NCBI RefSeq assembly: GCF_904848585.1
Contig: NZ_CAJHCR010000004.1
Location: forward strand, 248,001-312,000
Source of the DNA: Paraburkholderia kirstenboschensis
GTDB lineage: Bacteria > Pseudomonadota > Gammaproteobacteria > Burkholderiales > Burkholderiaceae
Reading direction: 5' to 3'
Length of the DNA: 64,000 nt
Below, one piece after another: positions 9,080 to 20,397 of this stretch. The translations under genes and the position numbers were made by a program. The notes under the pieces are model-generated. The model was not told where the DNA came from, did not search any database, and saw only the letters and a program-made list of their open reading frames with translations. The first letter of the stretch is position 1, and each line of letters begins with the position of its first letter.

Positions 9080-9127
9080 TTGCGTAACCCGTTGCGTAAC
9101 CCTGTTTGCGTAACCCGTTGCGTAACC
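9080..9127. repeat. Tandem repeat in the glnK leader (TTGCGTAACC, four copies)
   Basis: Four copies of TTGCGTAACC start at 9080, 9092, 9106 and 9118, giving 12/14/12-bp spacing. Copies 1-2 are therefore repeated as a roughly 26-bp unit by copies 3-4. Each copy in the form GTTGCGTAAC is an imperfect palindrome (GTT....AAC). The array lies between the sigma-54 promoter and the glnK start codon, ending 17 bp before it. Confidence 0.85.
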
Positions 9128-9253
9128 TGTTTGCAGCCTGCTTGCACTTCGCCTGCGTTTCGCTTGCAGAAGCTGGCTGGCACTCGTAACCCGTCCGCGT
9201 GGTCTCGTTTCGCTGCCGGAAAATGGTGCCGGCAGTGCGCGCGGGGCAGTAAG

Positions 9254-9269
9254 AGCAACTCGTATGCCA
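9254..9269 (-). promoter_or_regulatory. Sigma-54 (-24/-12) promoter of glnK-amtB
   Basis: On the minus strand the sequence reads TGGCATACGAGTTGCT, against the sigma-54 consensus TGGCAC-N5-TTGCW. The GG and GC dinucleotides have the required 12-bp offset. Transcription would begin near 9243, leaving a leader of about 180 nt. Further upstream, the inverted repeat CCGCGCC-CGGT-GGCGCGG at 9342-9359 is a weak candidate for an activator (NtrC) site. Confidence 0.7.
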
Positions 9270-9530
9270 TGTTGTGTCAAACTCCGCCCGCGCGGGCTTC
9301 GCGAGCAGCTCAGCCGTCCTTGTCCGGATGGCTAACGCACGCCGCGCCCGGTGGCGCGGTGCAGGGATCGTTGCTAGAGTGTTCGCAGGTTCCGAAAGAG
9401 GAAGCGCGCACCAAAGGGGCTCACGCCGCCGTGAGTGGAAGAGGCCAGCGCACCAACACAGCGCATCGCCAGAGGCGAGGCACAGACGTAATGAAACGCT
9501 GCACATTTTTTGTGCACTAAGGGGAGCACC
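9270..9530. other. Rest of the glnK-ubiK divergent intergenic region
   Basis: Noncoding between the glnK promoter and ubiK. It contains the inverted repeat at 9342-9359 about 75-90 bp upstream of the sigma-54 element and the ubiK ribosome binding site (AGGGGAGCACC just before 9531). No small gene could be supported. Confidence 0.4.
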
Positions 9531-9785
9531 ATGAAACAACCGAACGATGTTTTTAACGACATTCAGGCCCGCATGAGCGAGCTGTTCAAGAATTCGCCGG
9601 CCAAAGACGTCGAACGCAATGTGAAAGCCATGCTGTCGCAGGGCTTCTCCAAGCTCGATCTGGTCACGCGTGAGGAGTTCGATACGCAGACGCAAGTGCT
9701 CGTCCGCACACGCGCGCGTCTCGAAGAACTGGAACGTCGCGTCGCGGAACTCGAACAGAAACTGCCGGTGACGCAGACCTCCTGA
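9531..9785 (+). CDS. ubiK: Ubiquinone biosynthesis accessory factor UbiK (BMFP protein)
   Basis: A small 84-residue protein with an N-terminal amphipathic segment (MKQPNDVFNDIQARMSELFKNSPAKD) and a C-terminal coiled coil (about residues 45-80, REEFDTQTQVLVRTRARLEELE and onward). This is the BMFP/UbiK layout. In E. coli UbiK works with UbiJ in aerobic ubiquinone synthesis. The start at 9531 is preferred over an upstream in-frame codon because AGGGGAGC sits at ribosome-binding distance. It is followed by the comM-like gene on the same strand. Confidence 0.85.
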   Translation: MKQPNDVFNDIQARMSELFKNSPAKDVERNVKAMLSQGFSKLDLVTREEFDTQTQVLVRTRARLEELERRVAELEQKLPVTQTS

Positions 9786-9911
9786 CGCTTTTCGCTCTCG
9801 CAGCGCAGTAGCTGCGTTTAGCTGCACATCACAGGCAAGCGAGCCGTGACGTCATCAGCGTATTAAGGGGATCGGCGCGCGTGAGTCGCGCACCGTCCGA
9901 CGGGAGAAAAC

Positions 9912-11489
9912 ATGTCGCTTGCCGTGGTGCGCAGTCGCGCGCCGGCCTCTGGCCGCGCGCCCGAAGTAACCGTCGAGGTGCACCTCGCGAACGGGTTGCC
10001 GTCTTTTTCGATTGTCGGGCTGCCCGATCTGGAAGTCCGCGAAAGCCGCGAGCGAGTCAGGGCGGCGCTGCAGAACTGCGGCTTTGATTTTCCCGTGCGG
10101 CGCATCACCGTCAATCTCGCTCCCGCAGACTTGCCGAAGGAATCGGGCCGCTTCGATCTGCCGATCGCCTTGGGCATTCTCGCGGCAAGCGGCCAGATTC
10201 CCGCGGAATCGCTGCTTCATCGTGAATTCGCCGGCGAGCTGTCGTTGACCGGCGCGCTGCGTCCCATGCGCGGCGCTTTCGCGATGGCCTGCGGCACCGC
10301 GCGCAGCGCGGCAGCGTGCGGTGAAACGTCCGCCGAATGCATGGCCGCTCACGCGCCGCCGGACCGCAATCCGCAGCTCTATCTGCCCGCCGCAAGCGCG
10401 GCCGAGGCTGCGCTCGTGCCCGGCGTGGATGTATATGGCGCGAGCGATCTGCCCTCGTTGTGCGCGCATCTGGCCGACGCGCCCGATGCGCGCCTTTATC
10501 CGGTCGCCGCACCCGACCTCGCGCAGTTCACACCCGCGGCCGTGCCCGACATGGGCGACGTGATCGGCCAGCGCGGCGCGCGTCGCGCGCTCGAAGTCGC
10601 CGCGGCCGGCGGACATCATGTGCTGCTCATCGGGCCGCCGGGCGCCGGCAAATCCATGCTCGCCGCCCGCCTGCCGGGTCTGCTGCCACCCATGACCGAT
10701 GACGAAGCGCTCAGTTCGGCAGCCTTACTGTCCGCAAGCCGCACTGGTTTCTCGCCCGCGCAATGGCGCCGACGGCCGTTTCGCGCGCCGCATCATTCGT
10801 CGAGCGCGGCAGCGCTGGTCGGCGGGCGCAATCCTCCGCAACCGGGTGAGATCACGCTGGCCCACCTTGGCGTACTTTTTCTCGACGAATTGCCCGAGTT
10901 CGACCGCGACGTGCTCGAAACACTGCGTGAACCGCTGGAAGCCGGCCGCATCACCATCTCTCGCGCTGCGTTGCAGGCCGACTTCCCCGCGGCGTGCCAA
11001 TTGATCGCGGCGATGAATCCGTGTCCTTGCGGCTGGCGCGGCGATCCGAACGGACGTTGCCGCTGCACGCCCGAGATCGCGGCGCGCTACCTGCGCAAGT
11101 TGTCCGGCCCGCTGCTGGACCGGATCGACATTCAACTCGAACTGCCGGCGCTTACGTCGGCGGAGCTATCCGCGCGGTCGAACGCCGTTGGCGAAACGAG
11201 CGCGGCGATCGCATGCCGGGTGAATACCGCCCGTGCTCGCCAATTGGCACGGCAAGGCAAAACCAACCGCGAATTGAGCGGAAGAGAGGTGGACGACGTC
11301 TGCCGGCCCGACGCAGCCGGCGAGGCGTTATTGCGCGAGGCCGGCGAGCGCTTCGGTTGGTCGGCCCGCGCTTATTACCGTGTGTTGAAGGTGGCGCGCA
11401 CCATCGCCGACCTCGCGGGGACGATCATGCCGAGCGCTGCGCACGTTGGCGAGGCGGTTCAGTATCGACGCGCTTTTGGCTCTGGGTGA
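9912..11489 (+). CDS. comM: YifB/ComM-family Mg-chelatase-like AAA+ ATPase
   Basis: A 525-residue protein with an N-terminal Lon-like ribosomal S5 fold domain (LPSFSIVGLPDLEVRESRERVRAAL), a central AAA+ domain with Walker A GPPGAGKSML and Walker B VLFLDELPEF, and a C-terminal Mg-chelatase-like domain. A Cys cluster (MNPCPCGWRGDPNGRCRC) is characteristic of the family. In naturally competent bacteria ComM is a branch-migration helicase aiding integration of transforming DNA; here only the family is seen, competence is not shown. The next 330 bp are AT-rich and empty. Confidence 0.92.
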   Translation: MSLAVVRSRAPASGRAPEVTVEVHLANGLPSFSIVGLPDLEVRESRERVRAALQNCGFDFPVRRITVNLAPADLPKESGRFDLPIALGILAASGQIPAESLLHREFAGELSLTGALRPMRGAFAMACGTARSAAACGETSAECMAAHAPPDRNPQLYLPAASAAEAALVPGVDVYGASDLPSLCAHLADAPDARLYPVAAPDLAQFTPAAVPDMGDVIGQRGARRALEVAAAGGHHVLLIGPPGAGKSMLAARLPGLLPPMTDDEALSSAALLSASRTGFSPAQWRRRPFRAPHHSSSAAALVGGRNPPQPGEITLAHLGVLFLDELPEFDRDVLETLREPLEAGRITISRAALQADFPAACQLIAAMNPCPCGWRGDPNGRCRCTPEIAARYLRKLSGPLLDRIDIQLELPALTSAELSARSNAVGETSAAIACRVNTARARQLARQGKTNRELSGREVDDVCRPDAAGEALLREAGERFGWSARAYYRVLKVARTIADLAGTIMPSAAHVGEAVQYRRAFGSG

Positions 11490-11821
11490 GGAGAAAAATA
11501 TGCTGTCAAGACTTGACTTATGCACATGCGCGCGTTCCAGATAAATTTAGAAACATCTGAAAGGTACCTAGAAGCCTGCGTCGCAAGATCCTTGATTTAA
11601 AACATCTTTTTATTACGCCCAGTGTGCGCACGGACTGGTGAAATGCCCACGGGACGGGCGTCTGCGCGAATAAAGCGAGAGTTCTCAACAGAGTTATCCA
11701 CAGGACGCGCCGTCAAGTGGAAAACTTCAACGTAAACCGAGAATTAGCGTGAAAAGCTGCGAAGGAACTTTCACTACAACAATGGATCCCGCGCGTCGCG
11801 AATCGGCCAAAACTACTGTTT
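11490..11821. other. AT-rich intergenic region with an isolated DnaA box
   Basis: 332 bp between the convergent comM and lipoprotein genes with clearly lower GC than the surroundings and no credible ORF. It contains TTATCCACA at 11694-11702, a perfect match to the DnaA box consensus. No second box, no clustered AT repeats and no replication gene are nearby, so it is not an origin by itself. Confidence 0.5.
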
Positions 11822-12361
11822 TCAATACAGTTGGAACGACGAAAAAAATTGGTCCACCTGCTCCTGCGGCAGTGGCTGCGAAGCGATGATCGCGGCTTGA
11901 TATGCATGCCGCCCTCGCGCGACCAGCCGAGCATAAACGGTGCGCTTTTCGTGGTCCGAACCGGCCTGTCCGCTCAGCTTCATTTCCAGCCCCAGCACCT
12001 TGCCGCCAGCCGCGAGTGGAATCTGCACAGCGCGCGCCTCCGGCTCCGCGCCGACGTTGCGCGCCAGGCCGGTACGCAGAAAGTCGAGCGCCTTGCGTTG
12101 CGTCGCCTCGCTTTCGTCGGGCAGCGTGATCGTGCCGACCGCGAACACGGCGTCGCCGGCTTCGGCCGTTTGCATGGCCATTTGCATCGGCGCCCCGTCT
12201 ATCTGTACGGCGCGCTGATCGTTGCCCGGCTTGGCGGGCAGATCGATCGTGTAGCCGCTGTCGTTATTCATGATGGTCCGCCAGTCGAAAGTCGGCGAGC
12301 ATCCGCTCAGAGCCGCGCCTATGGCGAGCGCACAAGCCCCCGCGCGGACGGCCGAATGCAT
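11822..12361 (-). CDS. Putative outer-membrane lipoprotein of unknown function
   Basis: A 179-residue protein when started at MHSAVRAGACALAIGAALSGC, which gives a clean lipoprotein signal peptide with the lipidated Cys at residue 21 (lipobox LSGC). The mature part shows alternating beta-strand-like segments and no motif I recognise. It ends QEQVDQFFSSFQLY. Similar short lipoproteins are found next to the TlpA-like gene in other Burkholderia. The reading frame extends further upstream, but that part lacks a signal peptide. Function unknown. Confidence 0.75.
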   Translation of the reverse strand: MHSAVRAGACALAIGAALSGCSPTFDWRTIMNNDSGYTIDLPAKPGNDQRAVQIDGAPMQMAMQTAEAGDAVFAVGTITLPDESEATQRKALDFLRTGLARNVGAEPEARAVQIPLAAGGKVLGLEMKLSGQAGSDHEKRTVYARLVARGRHAYQAAIIASQPLPQEQVDQFFSSFQLY

Positions 12362-12741
12362 GCGCGAAACCGCGCGCGGCTCCTGATCCGCTGAATTGCG
12401 ATTCCGGGCGAGGCCAGAAACGAGACGCGAGAGAATTTGAGTGAACAGAGGGAAAACGCGAAAAACTGTCTGGAGCATGGGAACGAGGCGCCCGGGAAAC
12501 GGGCAGATGACGTTGAGCATAAAGCGACATTATCCGCTGGCAGCTGAGGAAGCGTCCGCAGAAAGCGCACGCCGACCGCCGGGGAACCGTCCGCGCCCGG
12601 CCCGAGGCGTCCGGACGGGCGACGTTGCTCGCTGCCGCCTCGCCCGAATAGGACTACAATACCCACGCTACGCCGCAGCGGGCGCAAAGCCCCAGCCTAC
12701 GCACTGTTCCGCGCCTTTTCGCGACTTCCGAGGTTCCGTTC
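12362..12741. other. Divergent intergenic region, lipoprotein / TlpA-like gene
   Basis: 380 bp with no supported gene. The right part contains TACAAT (12655-12660), a plausible -10 element for the TlpA-like gene about 80 bp before its start, and AGGTTCCG as a weak ribosome binding site. The left part holds the upstream region of the lipoprotein gene. Confidence 0.35.
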
Positions 12742-13275
12742 ATGAGCACCATCACGTCGACCACCGCCGCCAAGCGCACGAATCCGCTTCGCTACCTGAT
12801 CATCGCCGTCGTGGCGATTGCGATCGGCGTGGCTGGCTATTTTGCGTTTGCCGGCCAACAGCGCGTGCCCGACGCGACTTTCACGCTGCTCTCCGGCCAG
12901 AAAGTTTCGACTGCCGATCTGAAAGGCAAGGTCTACCTCGTCAACTTCTGGGCGACGAGCTGCGATACCTGCATGAAGGAAATGCCGCAAATGGTCCAGA
13001 CCTATAACCGCTTCAAGGGCAAAGGACTGGAATTCGTCGCGGTGGCCATGAGCTACGACGCCCCCATGTACGTGACCAACTACACCCAGACGCGCCAGTT
13101 GCCGTTCAAGGTCGCGATGGACGACGGCTCGGCCGCGAAGCAGTTCGGCAACGTCCAGCTCACGCCGACCACCTTTCTGGTCGACAAGGACGGCAAGATT
13201 CTGAAGCGCTATGTCGGCGAACCGCAGTTCGCGGAACTCGACCAGTTGCTGGAAAAGGCGCTGAATGCTGCTTGA
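12742..13275 (+). CDS. TlpA/ResA-like thioredoxin-fold protein, membrane anchored
   Basis: A 177-residue protein with one N-terminal membrane anchor (residues about 18-37, LRYLIIAVVAIAIGVAGYFA) and a periplasmic redoxin domain. The active site is WATSCDTC, with Cys74 and Cys77. The sequence after it (KEMPQMVQTYNRFKGKGLEF) and the cis-Pro region TPTTFLVDKDGKIL fit the TlpA/ResA family, which reduces periplasmic disulfides, often in cytochrome c maturation. CDTC is not the usual CxPC of the family, so its redox potential may differ. It is followed by a bidirectional terminator. Confidence 0.88.
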   Translation: MSTITSTTAAKRTNPLRYLIIAVVAIAIGVAGYFAFAGQQRVPDATFTLLSGQKVSTADLKGKVYLVNFWATSCDTCMKEMPQMVQTYNRFKGKGLEFVAVAMSYDAPMYVTNYTQTRQLPFKVAMDDGSAAKQFGNVQLTPTTFLVDKDGKILKRYVGEPQFAELDQLLEKALNAA

Positions 13276-13365
13276 GTCGGGCGAGCGTCACGGCGGCTGA
13301 CTGAGCCTCGCGCTGAAAGTAACGCCAGACGCTTAGATCAACCGATCCCAAGCCAAAGCAAAATG

Positions 13366-13400
13366 AAAAACGCCGGCATGAATGCCGGCGTTTCTTTTTT
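13366..13400. terminator. Bidirectional terminator between the TlpA-like gene and dctD
   Basis: CGCCGGCAT / ATGCCGGCG stem with an A run on the left and TTTCTTTTTT on the right. It serves the convergent genes on either side; the dctD stop codon overlaps its right edge. Confidence 0.88.
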
Positions 13401-14758
13401 CACCTGTCCCCGTCCCCTTTGGCCGCGAGGCCATAGCGTTTGATTTTCTCGTAAAGCGTCGCTTTGCCAAGCTGCAGCCGGTCCGCTGCGATTGCCACCG
13501 CGCCGCCGCTCTGCTCCAACGCCTCAGCGATCACCGCCCGCTCGAATTGCTCCACGCGCTCCTTCAGCGGCTGCGGCTGCGGCTGCGCGCCTTCGTCGCC
13601 GAAAGACATGACGGGATCGTCGGCGACGCCGAGCACGAAGCGGTCCGCCGCATTGCGCAATTCCCGCACATTGCCGGGCCAGTCGCGCTGCATCAAGCTC
13701 GCGCGCTGACGGTCGGTGAGGATTGGTGCGGGGCGCTGATAACGCACGGCCGCGTCCAGCAGAAAGTGTTCGAAGAGCGGCACGATGTCCTCGCGACGCT
13801 CGCCGAGCGGCGGCAGCGCGATCGTGACCACGTTCAACCGGTAGAGCAGATCGCGACGGAACGAACCGTCGGCGACATGTTCCGCCATATCGCCTTTTGC
13901 CGCGGCGACCACGCGGCAATTCACGCGAATCGGCTGATTCGAGCCGAGGCGTTCGAGCACACCGTCCTGCAACACGCGCAGGAGCTTGACCTGCAACGCA
14001 AGCGGCATGCTTTCTATTTCGTCGAGAAACAACGTGCCGCCCGACGCGTGTTCGAGCTTCCCGATCCGGCGTTTCGCGGCGCCCGTGAAGGCGCCGGGTT
14101 CGTAGCCGAACATCTCCGACTCGAACATCGGCTCCGGCAGCGCGCCGCAGTTGACCGCGATGAACGGCTTGTCACGTCGCGGCGAAAGCTCGTGCAGACT
14201 GCGCGCGATCAATTCCTTGCCCGCGCCGGTGTCACCGTTGATGAGCACGGACGCATCGGTCGGCGCGACGTTTGCAATGAGCCGCCGGACCTGCTCGATT
14301 GCCGGACTACGGCCGATGATCCGCGGCGCAACCGTGCTCTGCCCGGCGAGCTCACGGCGCAACGCGAGGTTTTCCAGCACGAGCTTGCGCCGCTCCAACG
14401 CGCGTCGCACGGTTTCGATCAGACGCTCCGAAGCAAACGGCTTTTCGATGAAGTCATAGGCGCCGTCGCGCATCGCCTGCACAGCCATCGAAATATCGCC
14501 GTGACCGGTGACGAGAATCACCGGCACGTCGGGCGCGCGCTCATGGCACTGCGCGAGCAGATCGAGACCGCTCGCGCCGGGCAGCCGGATATCGCTGACG
14601 ATCACGCCTGAAAAGTCCGCGCTGATCGACTTCGCCGCGGATTCCGCCGACGCATGACCGACCACGGTGAAGCCCGCCAGTTGCAGACTCTGCACGCTGG
14701 CGCGCCGCACGAGTTCGTCGTCTTCGATATACAGCACTTGCAAGCCGTCGTTCAGCAT
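13400..14758 (-). CDS. dctD: Sigma-54-dependent response regulator DctD
   Basis: A 452-residue NtrC-type regulator. The receiver domain (1-120) has acidic residues IEDDE and phosphorylatable Asp56 in VSDIRLPG. The central AAA+ domain has Walker [11 protein letters not shown] and the sigma-54 contact loop GAFTGA. The C-terminal Fis-type HTH is [24 protein letters not shown]. It is 16 bp downstream of dctB, with which it forms the two-component system for C4-dicarboxylate sensing. The likely target, dctA, is upstream on the same strand and has a matching sigma-54 promoter. Confidence 0.95.
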   Translation of the reverse strand: MLNDGLQVLYIEDDELVRRASVQSLQLAGFTVVGHASAESAAKSISADFSGVIVSDIRLPGASGLDLLAQCHERAPDVPVILVTGHGDISMAVQAMRDGAYDFIEKPFASERLIETVRRALERRKLVLENLALRRELAGQSTVAPRIIGRSPAIEQVRRLIANVAPTDASVLINGDTGAGKELIARSLHELSPRRDKPFIAVNCGALPEPMFESEMFGYEPGAFTGAAKRRIGKLEHASGGTLFLDEIESMPLALQVKLLRVLQDGVLERLGSNQPIRVNCRVVAAAKGDMAEHVADGSFRRDLLYRLNVVTIALPPLGERREDIVPLFEHFLLDAAVRYQRPAPILTDRQRASLMQRDWPGNVRELRNAADRFVLGVADDPVMSFGDEGAQPQPQPLKERVEQFERAVIAEALEQSGGAVAIAADRLQLGKATLYEKIKRYGLAAKGDGDR

Positions 14759-14774
14759 GTTGTTCTCATCGGAT

Positions 14775-16784
<2,010 letters not shown>

Positions 16785-16845
16785 GTGCTGGTGTCCGCGG
16801 CCGCAAACATCACGCGTTTTCAGACAATGTAAGTCGATGCCCGGC

Positions 16846-18126
16846 TCAAACGCCGGCCGGCTCTTTGACCGGCACGTCGCCGCGTAACGCCGCGTTCAGC
16901 TTGTTGCGGTCCAGTTCCTTTTCCCACGCCGACACGACCACGGTCGCCACGCCATTGCCGACGATGTTCGTCAACGCACGGCATTCGCTCATGAAGCGGT
17001 CGATGCCGAGAATCAGCACCATGCCCGACAGCGGAATGGTCGGCACCACCGCCAGCGTTGCCGCGAGCGTGATGAAGCCCGCGCCCGTCACGCCGCTCGC
17101 GCCCTTCGAGGTCAGCATCGTCACCGCCAGCAGCGTGAGCTGCTGCGCCCACGTGAGGTCGGTATTCGTCGCCTGGGCAATGAACAGCACGGCCATCGTC
17201 ATATAGATGTTCGTGCCGTCGAGGTTGAACGAGTAACCGGTCGGCACCACGAGACCCACCACCGAGCGCGAGCAGCCGAGGTTTTCGAGCTTGAGCATCA
17301 GTTGCGGCAGCGCGGCTTCCGACGAACTCGTGCCGAGCACGATCAGCATCTCTTCCTTGATGTACGCGATGAAGCGCAAGATGTTGAAGCCCACCGCACG
17401 CGCGATGATGCCGAGCACGACCACCACGAATACGATCGACGTCAGATAGAACGTGCCGATCAGCTTCAGCATGGGCAGCAGCGAGCCGATACCGTACTTG
17501 CCGATGGTGAAGGCCATCGCGCCGAACGCACCGATCGGCGCGAGCTTCGTGATGATGCGCACGATGCCGAACAGCACATGCGAGAGCCCGTCGATGAAGT
17601 TCGTGACGACCTTGCCCTTCTCACCGGCCGTGGCGAGCACCGCGCCGAACAGCAGCGCGATCAGCAGGATCTGCAGGATCTCGCCCTGTGCAAACGCGGA
17701 GACGAGCGTGTCCGGAATCAGGTGCATCAGGAAGTCGACCGTGGTCTGACCGTGCGCCTTGGCGGCGTACGAAGCGACTGCCTTGCCGTCGAGCGTGGCG
17801 GGGTCGATATTGAAACCGACGCCCGGCTTCAGCACGTGCGTGGCGATCAGGCCGAGCACCAGCGCAAACGTCGAGACGATTTCAAAATACAGCAGCGCCT
17901 TGCCGCCGACGCGCCCAACCTTCTTCATGTCTTCCATGCCGGCAATGCCGGTCACGACCGTACAGAAGATGATCGGCCCGATCACCATCTTGATCAGCTT
18001 GATGAAGCCGTCGCCGAGCGGTTTCATGTCGACGGCGAGATTCGGATAGTAATGTCCGAGCGCGATACCAATGATGATCGCCACGATCACCTGGACGTAC
18101 AGCACTTTGTGGATAGGTTTCTTCAC
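16846..18126 (-). CDS. dctA: C4-dicarboxylate:proton/sodium symporter DctA
   Basis: A 426-residue inner-membrane transporter for succinate, fumarate and malate (DAACS family). I choose the GTG start at 18126 because it aligns with the family N-terminus ([20 protein letters not shown]) and AGGA lies 7 nt upstream; the frame also has an upstream ATG without a site. Signature elements are [10 protein letters not shown] and [18 protein letters not shown]. DctB/DctD are encoded downstream, and a sigma-54 promoter lies about 190 bp upstream of this start. Confidence 0.95.
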   Translation of the reverse strand: MKKPIHKVLYVQVIVAIIIGIALGHYYPNLAVDMKPLGDGFIKLIKMVIGPIIFCTVVTGIAGMEDMKKVGRVGGKALLYFEIVSTFALVLGLIATHVLKPGVGFNIDPATLDGKAVASYAAKAHGQTTVDFLMHLIPDTLVSAFAQGEILQILLIALLFGAVLATAGEKGKVVTNFIDGLSHVLFGIVRIITKLAPIGAFGAMAFTIGKYGIGSLLPMLKLIGTFYLTSIVFVVVVLGIIARAVGFNILRFIAYIKEEMLIVLGTSSSEAALPQLMLKLENLGCSRSVVGLVVPTGYSFNLDGTNIYMTMAVLFIAQATNTDLTWAQQLTLLAVTMLTSKGASGVTGAGFITLAATLAVVPTIPLSGMVLILGIDRFMSECRALTNIVGNGVATVVVSAWEKELDRNKLNAALRGDVPVKEPAGV

Positions 18127-18315
18127 GATGGTTCCTGCGATGTGGGTGAGCCCATGGCCTGCCACGCTGCGCATCATGCGAACGAGTGATCGTCACGCCT
18201 GTGCACGGCATTAGGCCGCGACAAGACGACGAATTCAGAAATACCGGGAAGGGAAATCGGACATCGTTGTCTCCTTGCTTTAGTTGTCGGACCGTTGCGG
18301 CCGCGTTATCTATTT

Positions 18316-18331
18316 CGCAAGGTCGATGCCA
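18316..18331 (-). promoter_or_regulatory. Sigma-54 promoter of dctA with upstream palindrome
   Basis: The minus strand reads TGGCATCGACCTTGCG, close to the TGGCAC-N5-TTGCW consensus with correct GG-to-GC spacing. The predicted start is near 18305, giving a leader of about 180 nt. About 70-80 bp upstream, at 18399-18413, the interrupted palindrome GGATT-CCGGA-AATCC is a plausible DctD activator site. The remainder of the 375-bp gap holds no supported gene. Confidence 0.65.
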
Positions 18332-18501
18332 GCTTGAGGTAGGCCGCGCGCCTTTGATTTTTATAGGTTTTCTTGCGCCTGTTCGCAAGTGCCATCCGGG
18401 ATTCCGGAAATCCAGACGACCCGCGTCGGGAAAACCGGAATTCGTTGCGGCTGCGGCCCCGGGAAAACCCGAAGCCTTTGCTGGCGGGGCTTTGCCGTTT
18501 T

Positions 18502-19572
18502 CTAAGCGCCGCCCTCTTCGAGTACCAGCAGATTCTCATGCGAGAAACCGAGCGACACCGGCTGACCTCGTTCGGGTAAACCGCGATTCGGATCGTTGAA
18601 CACGTCGAGAGAAATCACCGCATCTTTCACGCGCGTTCTGATCCGCACCACCGCGCCGAGAAAATTCACTTCTTCGACGGTCGCGCTCAGCGTGTTGCGG
18701 CCAGGCGCCGCGGGTTCGAGCACGATCGCTTCGGGGCGCAGCGCGAGCAGGCGCTTCTTGCCCGCATCGCCGGCCGGCAGTTCCTGGGTAGTGGTCAACT
18801 CCTGGCCGTCCACGGCCATCTTGCCGGTCGCCGGATCGATCACATGCCCCGCCAGAATGTTCAGCGTGCCGACGAACGACGCAACGAAGCGTGTGCGCGG
18901 ATAGTTGTAGATCTCCGAGGGCGAGCCGATCTGCTCGACGCGCCCTTCGTTCATCACGACGATGCGGTCGGAAATCGACAGCGCCTCTTCCTGATCGTGC
19001 GTGACAAAAATCGACGTGATGCCGAGTTCGCGCTGCAGCGCGCGAATGTCCTGCCGCAGCGAAATGCGGATCTTCGCGTCGAGCGCGGACAGCGGCTCGT
19101 CGAGCAACAATACCTGCGGCTTGCCGGCCAACGCGCGCGCCAGCGCCACACGTTGCTGCTGGCCGCCCGACAGTTGCCACGGATAGCGGCCGCCGAGTTG
19201 CGGCAGCTTGATCAGGTGCAGCATCTCTTCGACGCGCTGGCTGATCTCCGCCTGCGGCCGGTGCGTGATCTTGAGTCCGAAGCCGATGTTCTCCGCCACT
19301 GTCATGTTCGGAAACAGCGCATACGACTGAAACACCATGCCGACCTTGCGCTGCCGCGTGCGAAGGTGCGTGACGTCCTTGTTATCGAGCCGGATGATGC
19401 CGCGCGTCGGCGTTTCGAAGCCGGCGATCATCCGCAGCACGGTCGTCTTGCCGCAGCCAGAAGGTCCAAGGAAAGTGATGAACTCGCCGCGCTCGATCTT
19501 CATGTCGAAGTGATGCAACGCGATGTTCGCACCAAAGGACTTATGCAGATTTTCGATCTCGAGAAATGCCAT
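18502..19572 (-). CDS. ABC importer ATPase (PotA/UgpC/PhnT class)
   Basis: A 356-residue ATP-binding subunit. Walker A is GPSGCGKTT, the signature LSGGQQQR, Walker B LLLDEPLSALD and the switch His is in VTHDQEEA. After about residue 240 there is a TOBE-type domain (LALRPEAIVLEP.. LGAVVRIRTRV), as in importers for polyamines, ferric iron, sugars or phosphonates. It is the last gene of the minus-strand operon binding protein, permease, permease, ATPase, which suggests a glycerophosphodiester or other organophosphate ligand because glycerophosphodiesterase is next door (inference). Confidence 0.92.
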   Translation of the reverse strand: MAFLEIENLHKSFGANIALHHFDMKIERGEFITFLGPSGCGKTTVLRMIAGFETPTRGIIRLDNKDVTHLRTRQRKVGMVFQSYALFPNMTVAENIGFGLKITHRPQAEISQRVEEMLHLIKLPQLGGRYPWQLSGGQQQRVALARALAGKPQVLLLDEPLSALDAKIRISLRQDIRALQRELGITSIFVTHDQEEALSISDRIVVMNEGRVEQIGSPSEIYNYPRTRFVASFVGTLNILAGHVIDPATGKMAVDGQELTTTQELPAGDAGKKRLLALRPEAIVLEPAAPGRNTLSATVEEVNFLGAVVRIRTRVKDAVISLDVFNDPNRGLPERGQPVSLGFSHENLLVLEEGGA

Positions 19573-19605
19573 GATTCGCTGCCTCAGTGGATCAAGCTCA
19601 TTGCA

Positions 19606-20397
19606 TCAAACCTTCTGACCGCTCAACGCGCGGGCCGAGCCGAATACCTGGATCAAGCCCATCGACGCCCACGTAATCATGAACGCGATGATCGCAAGCG
19701 CCGACGGCTCATACGCGCGATTTGCGCCGATCAGTTGCAGGTAAGGGCCGAACGCGGGACGATCGAGCAGACTCGCCAGCGTGAACTCGCCGATCACTAC
19801 CGCAAAGGTGAGAAACGCGCCGGACAGAATGCCCGAGCGGATATTCGGGAAGATCACCTTGAAGAGAATCGTCGGCCAGTTTGCGCCGAGACACTCGGCG
19901 GCTTCGGTGAGCGAGCGCACGTCGACGGCGCGCAGGCCTGCATCGACCGCGCGGTACATGTACGGCAGAGAAAGCGTCACGTAGCCGAACACCAGCAGCA
20001 GATCGGTCGCGCGCTCGTTGCTCGTGAGCGGCAGAATGGAACTGCTGTTGTAGATGCGCAAATAGCCGAACACGATCACGATAGCCGGCACGACGAGCGG
20101 CAGCAGCGTAATGAATTCGACCACAGGCCGCAGCTTCGGCAAGCGCAGTTGCACCCAGTAAGCAGTCGGCACAACCAGCAATATGCCGACGACGATCGTG
20201 AGCAGCGCCATCAGAATCGAATAGCCGAACGAAGCCTGAAAGCGCGGATCGCCGAGCACCACGCTATACGCTTCGAAGCTATACGTGCCACGCTTCATCC
20301 GCAGACTGAACTCGAAGGTGGCGATCAGCGGAATCAGGAAGTACAGGGAACCGACCACCATCGCGGTCCACGCTCCCACGCGCGATTGGCTTTTCAT
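19606..20397 (-). CDS. ABC importer permease (PotC-like)
   Basis: A 263-residue inner-membrane permease with six predicted hydrophobic segments, starting MKSQSRVGAWTAMVVGSLYFLIPLIATFEFSL. The cytoplasmic EAA loop (LTEAAECLGANWPTILFKVIFPNIRSGILSG) contacts the ATPase. Its start overlaps the stop of the first permease by 4 bp, indicating translational coupling. Class and length fit the second permease of polyamine/phosphonate-type importers. Confidence 0.9.
   Translation of the reverse strand: MKSQSRVGAWTAMVVGSLYFLIPLIATFEFSLRMKRGTYSFEAYSVVLGDPRFQASFGYSILMALLTIVVGILLVVPTAYWVQLRLPKLRPVVEFITLLPLVVPAIVIVFGYLRIYNSSSILPLTSNERATDLLLVFGYVTLSLPYMYRAVDAGLRAVDVRSLTEAAECLGANWPTILFKVIFPNIRSGILSGAFLTFAVVIGEFTLASLLDRPAFGPYLQLIGANRAYEPSALAIIAFMITWASMGLIQVFGSARALSGQKV

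Noticed and set aside
9215..9230. A second sigma-54-like element before glnK
   Set aside because: GTGCC and GC are present but their offset is 14 bp, not 12, so it does not fit the -24/-12 geometry; the element at 9254-9269 does.
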